A DNA stretch of 29,808 nt, taken from a virus. The translations under genes and the position numbers were made by a program. Position 1 is the first letter of the stretch. Each line of letters opens with the position of its first letter. The stretch covers positions 1 to 29,808 of IMG/VR virus record IMGVR_UViG_3300021962_007525; one strand, written 5' to 3'. This document shows positions 28,934 through 29,808 of the stretch, piece after piece. Under the pieces are notes generated by a model. The model saw only the letters and a program-made list of their open reading frames with translations. It did not search any database and was not told the DNA's origin.

Positions 28934-29808
28934 GATGACCTCCAAACATGTATCGCATTCCGTTCAGGATTTTTGCTCCGAATGATCCGAGATTGCGTGA
29001 ATTAAATCTTTCAAAAAGGGCAGTAGTAATGACAGGAGCGGGAACCCCCAGGTCCACAGCGGCAGAAACAGTCCAACGACCCTCACCGCTATCGGAAACT
29101 CCACCAGAGAACTGTTTAAGGCTACCATCCCTGCGTAACACATCAGCAGTAAGATCGAGTAACCAACTGCCAACCACACTACCGCGACGCCATAACTCAG
29201 CCACCTCAGCAACGTCAATATCATAGCAATAACTTTCTGGATCTGCCATTGGAGCGACCTCAGCATCTCCTTCTCTGACATATTGTGCTCCATTATTTGC
29301 ATTCTTTAAGATATTAAATCCTTCAGCATATGCTTGCATCATTCCATATTCAATGCCGTTATGCACCATCTTCACAAAGTGTCCAGCACCTGGACCACCA
29401 CAATGCAACCATCCATACTCTGCAGAAGTTATGTCCGAGTCAAATTGAGTCCTTGGGGCAGCATTGATTCCTGGGGCAAGGGCATCAAAAATGCGCGAAC
29501 AAGTGGCGACCGCAGTATTTCCGCCACCAACCATAAGACAGTATCCACGATCCAAACCATAAACACCACCGCTAGTACCACAATCAATATATTGGATACC
29601 CAGTTTTGCCAAGCGTTCTGCTCTTTTCCTACTGTCTTTAAAATTGCTATTGCCATGATCAATAATAATATCTCCTTCACTACAATATCGTAGTAACTCA
29701 TTGATTGTTTCCTCTACTGTTTCGGCAGGGACAACCATTTGGAATATGCCTGGTTGTGATCCACCTTTATTGTTTTGTTTAACTACTTTAACAAGGCTTT
29801 CAATATTA
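28923..29808 (-). CDS. gnd: 6-phosphogluconate dehydrogenase, decarboxylating (5' partial)
   Basis: The frame runs to the window edge, so the start lies to the right (at least 294 residues; the ATG at 29738 is internal). Blocks: DHGNSNFKDS, CGTSGGVYGLDRGYCLMVGG, GGPGAGHFVKMVHNGIEYGMMQAYAEG written as key parts GAGHFVKMVHNGIEYG, and VSDSGEGRWTV. The HxxKMVHNGIE lysine is catalytic. It oxidises and decarboxylates 6-phosphogluconate to ribulose 5-phosphate with NAD(P)H. In phage it would boost the pentose-phosphate route for nucleotide synthesis. DSGEGRWT and the short C-terminal end resemble the short class of 6PGDH rather than the longer (about 470-residue) one. Visibly GC-rich. Confidence 0.93.
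   Translation of the reverse strand, partial: NIESLVKVVKQNNKGGSQPGIFQMVVPAETVEETINELLRYCSEGDIIIDHGNSNFKDSRKRAERLAKLGIQYIDCGTSGGVYGLDRGYCLMVGGGNTAVATCSRIFDALAPGINAAPRTQFDSDITSAEYGWLHCGGPGAGHFVKMVHNGIEYGMMQAYAEGFNILKNANNGAQYVREGDAEVAPMADPESYCYDIDVAEVAELWRRGSVVGSWLLDLTADVLRRDGSLKQFSGGVSDSGEGRWTVSAAVDLGVPAPVITTALFERFNSRNLGSFGAKILNGMRYMFGGHHVR

Overview
The window looks like part of the genome of a T4-like marine cyanophage (myovirus of Synechococcus/Prochlorococcus). Evidence: two high-light-inducible (hli) genes, a cyanobacterial SLH/OprB-type porin, a phage-borne 6-phosphogluconate dehydrogenase, phage tRNA genes without encoded CCA, tightly overlapping ATGA/TGATG-coupled genes, exact T4-type late promoter octamers (TATAAATA), and no transposase or host housekeeping operon. 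All assignments come from reading motifs; no database search was run.

Layout. (1) 1-2164, + strand: four overlapping genes for exported or envelope-type proteins of unknown function, the first cut by the window edge. Everything to the right is on the - strand, so transcription runs right to left. (2) 2141-8190: an envelope/lysis-like block with a thermonuclease, a secreted HExxH metalloprotein, several tiny proteins, a two-helix membrane protein, a 725-aa Sec-exported protein with a Pro/Glu/Thr repeat and an outer-membrane-barrel-like end, a GH24 lysozyme and a C39-like peptidase. The last two share the same N-terminal module. Late-type promoters precede parts of this block. (3) 8257-9652: peroxiredoxin, two hli genes and three small unknown genes (photoprotection/oxidative stress). 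(4) 9750-11216: porin. (5) 11302-26396: a 15-kb, almost gapless nucleotide-sugar and glycosyltransferase cluster. It holds Gmd, a ColD-like GDP-sugar 3-dehydratase, GDP-mannose 3,5-epimerase, a nucleotide-sugar dehydrogenase, two GT11 fucosyltransferase-like enzymes, other glycosyltransferases, a methyltransferase-like protein, a split heptose kinase/nucleotidyltransferase pair with an HAD phosphatase, a cupin, and an ammonia-type NAD synthetase. (6) 26590-29808: small conserved-looking proteins, tRNA-Met(CAU), tRNA-Ile(UAU), tRNA-Pro(UGG), a Phd/YefM-like antitoxin, a 2OG-Fe(II) oxygenase, a chain of three tiny genes, and gnd running off the right edge.

How it fits together (inference): the sugar cluster could make GDP-activated 6-deoxy and 3,6-dideoxy sugars, GDP-galactose-type sugars, uronates and ADP-heptose-like precursors, and transfer them to a host surface glycan or to virion glycoproteins. 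The porin, peroxiredoxin, hli and gnd would remodel host permeability, redox state and carbon metabolism during infection. Strong sigma70-like promoters precede the hli, porin, gmd and tRNA units, and several overlap terminator-like hairpins. TATAAATA-type late promoters mark the lysis block and the epimerase.

Base composition varies sharply: one line of the sugar cluster (15121-15180) has 9 G/C in 60 by hand count, against 28/60 in the porin (10741-10800) and 36/60 in gnd (29041-29100). This suggests different origins for the modules.
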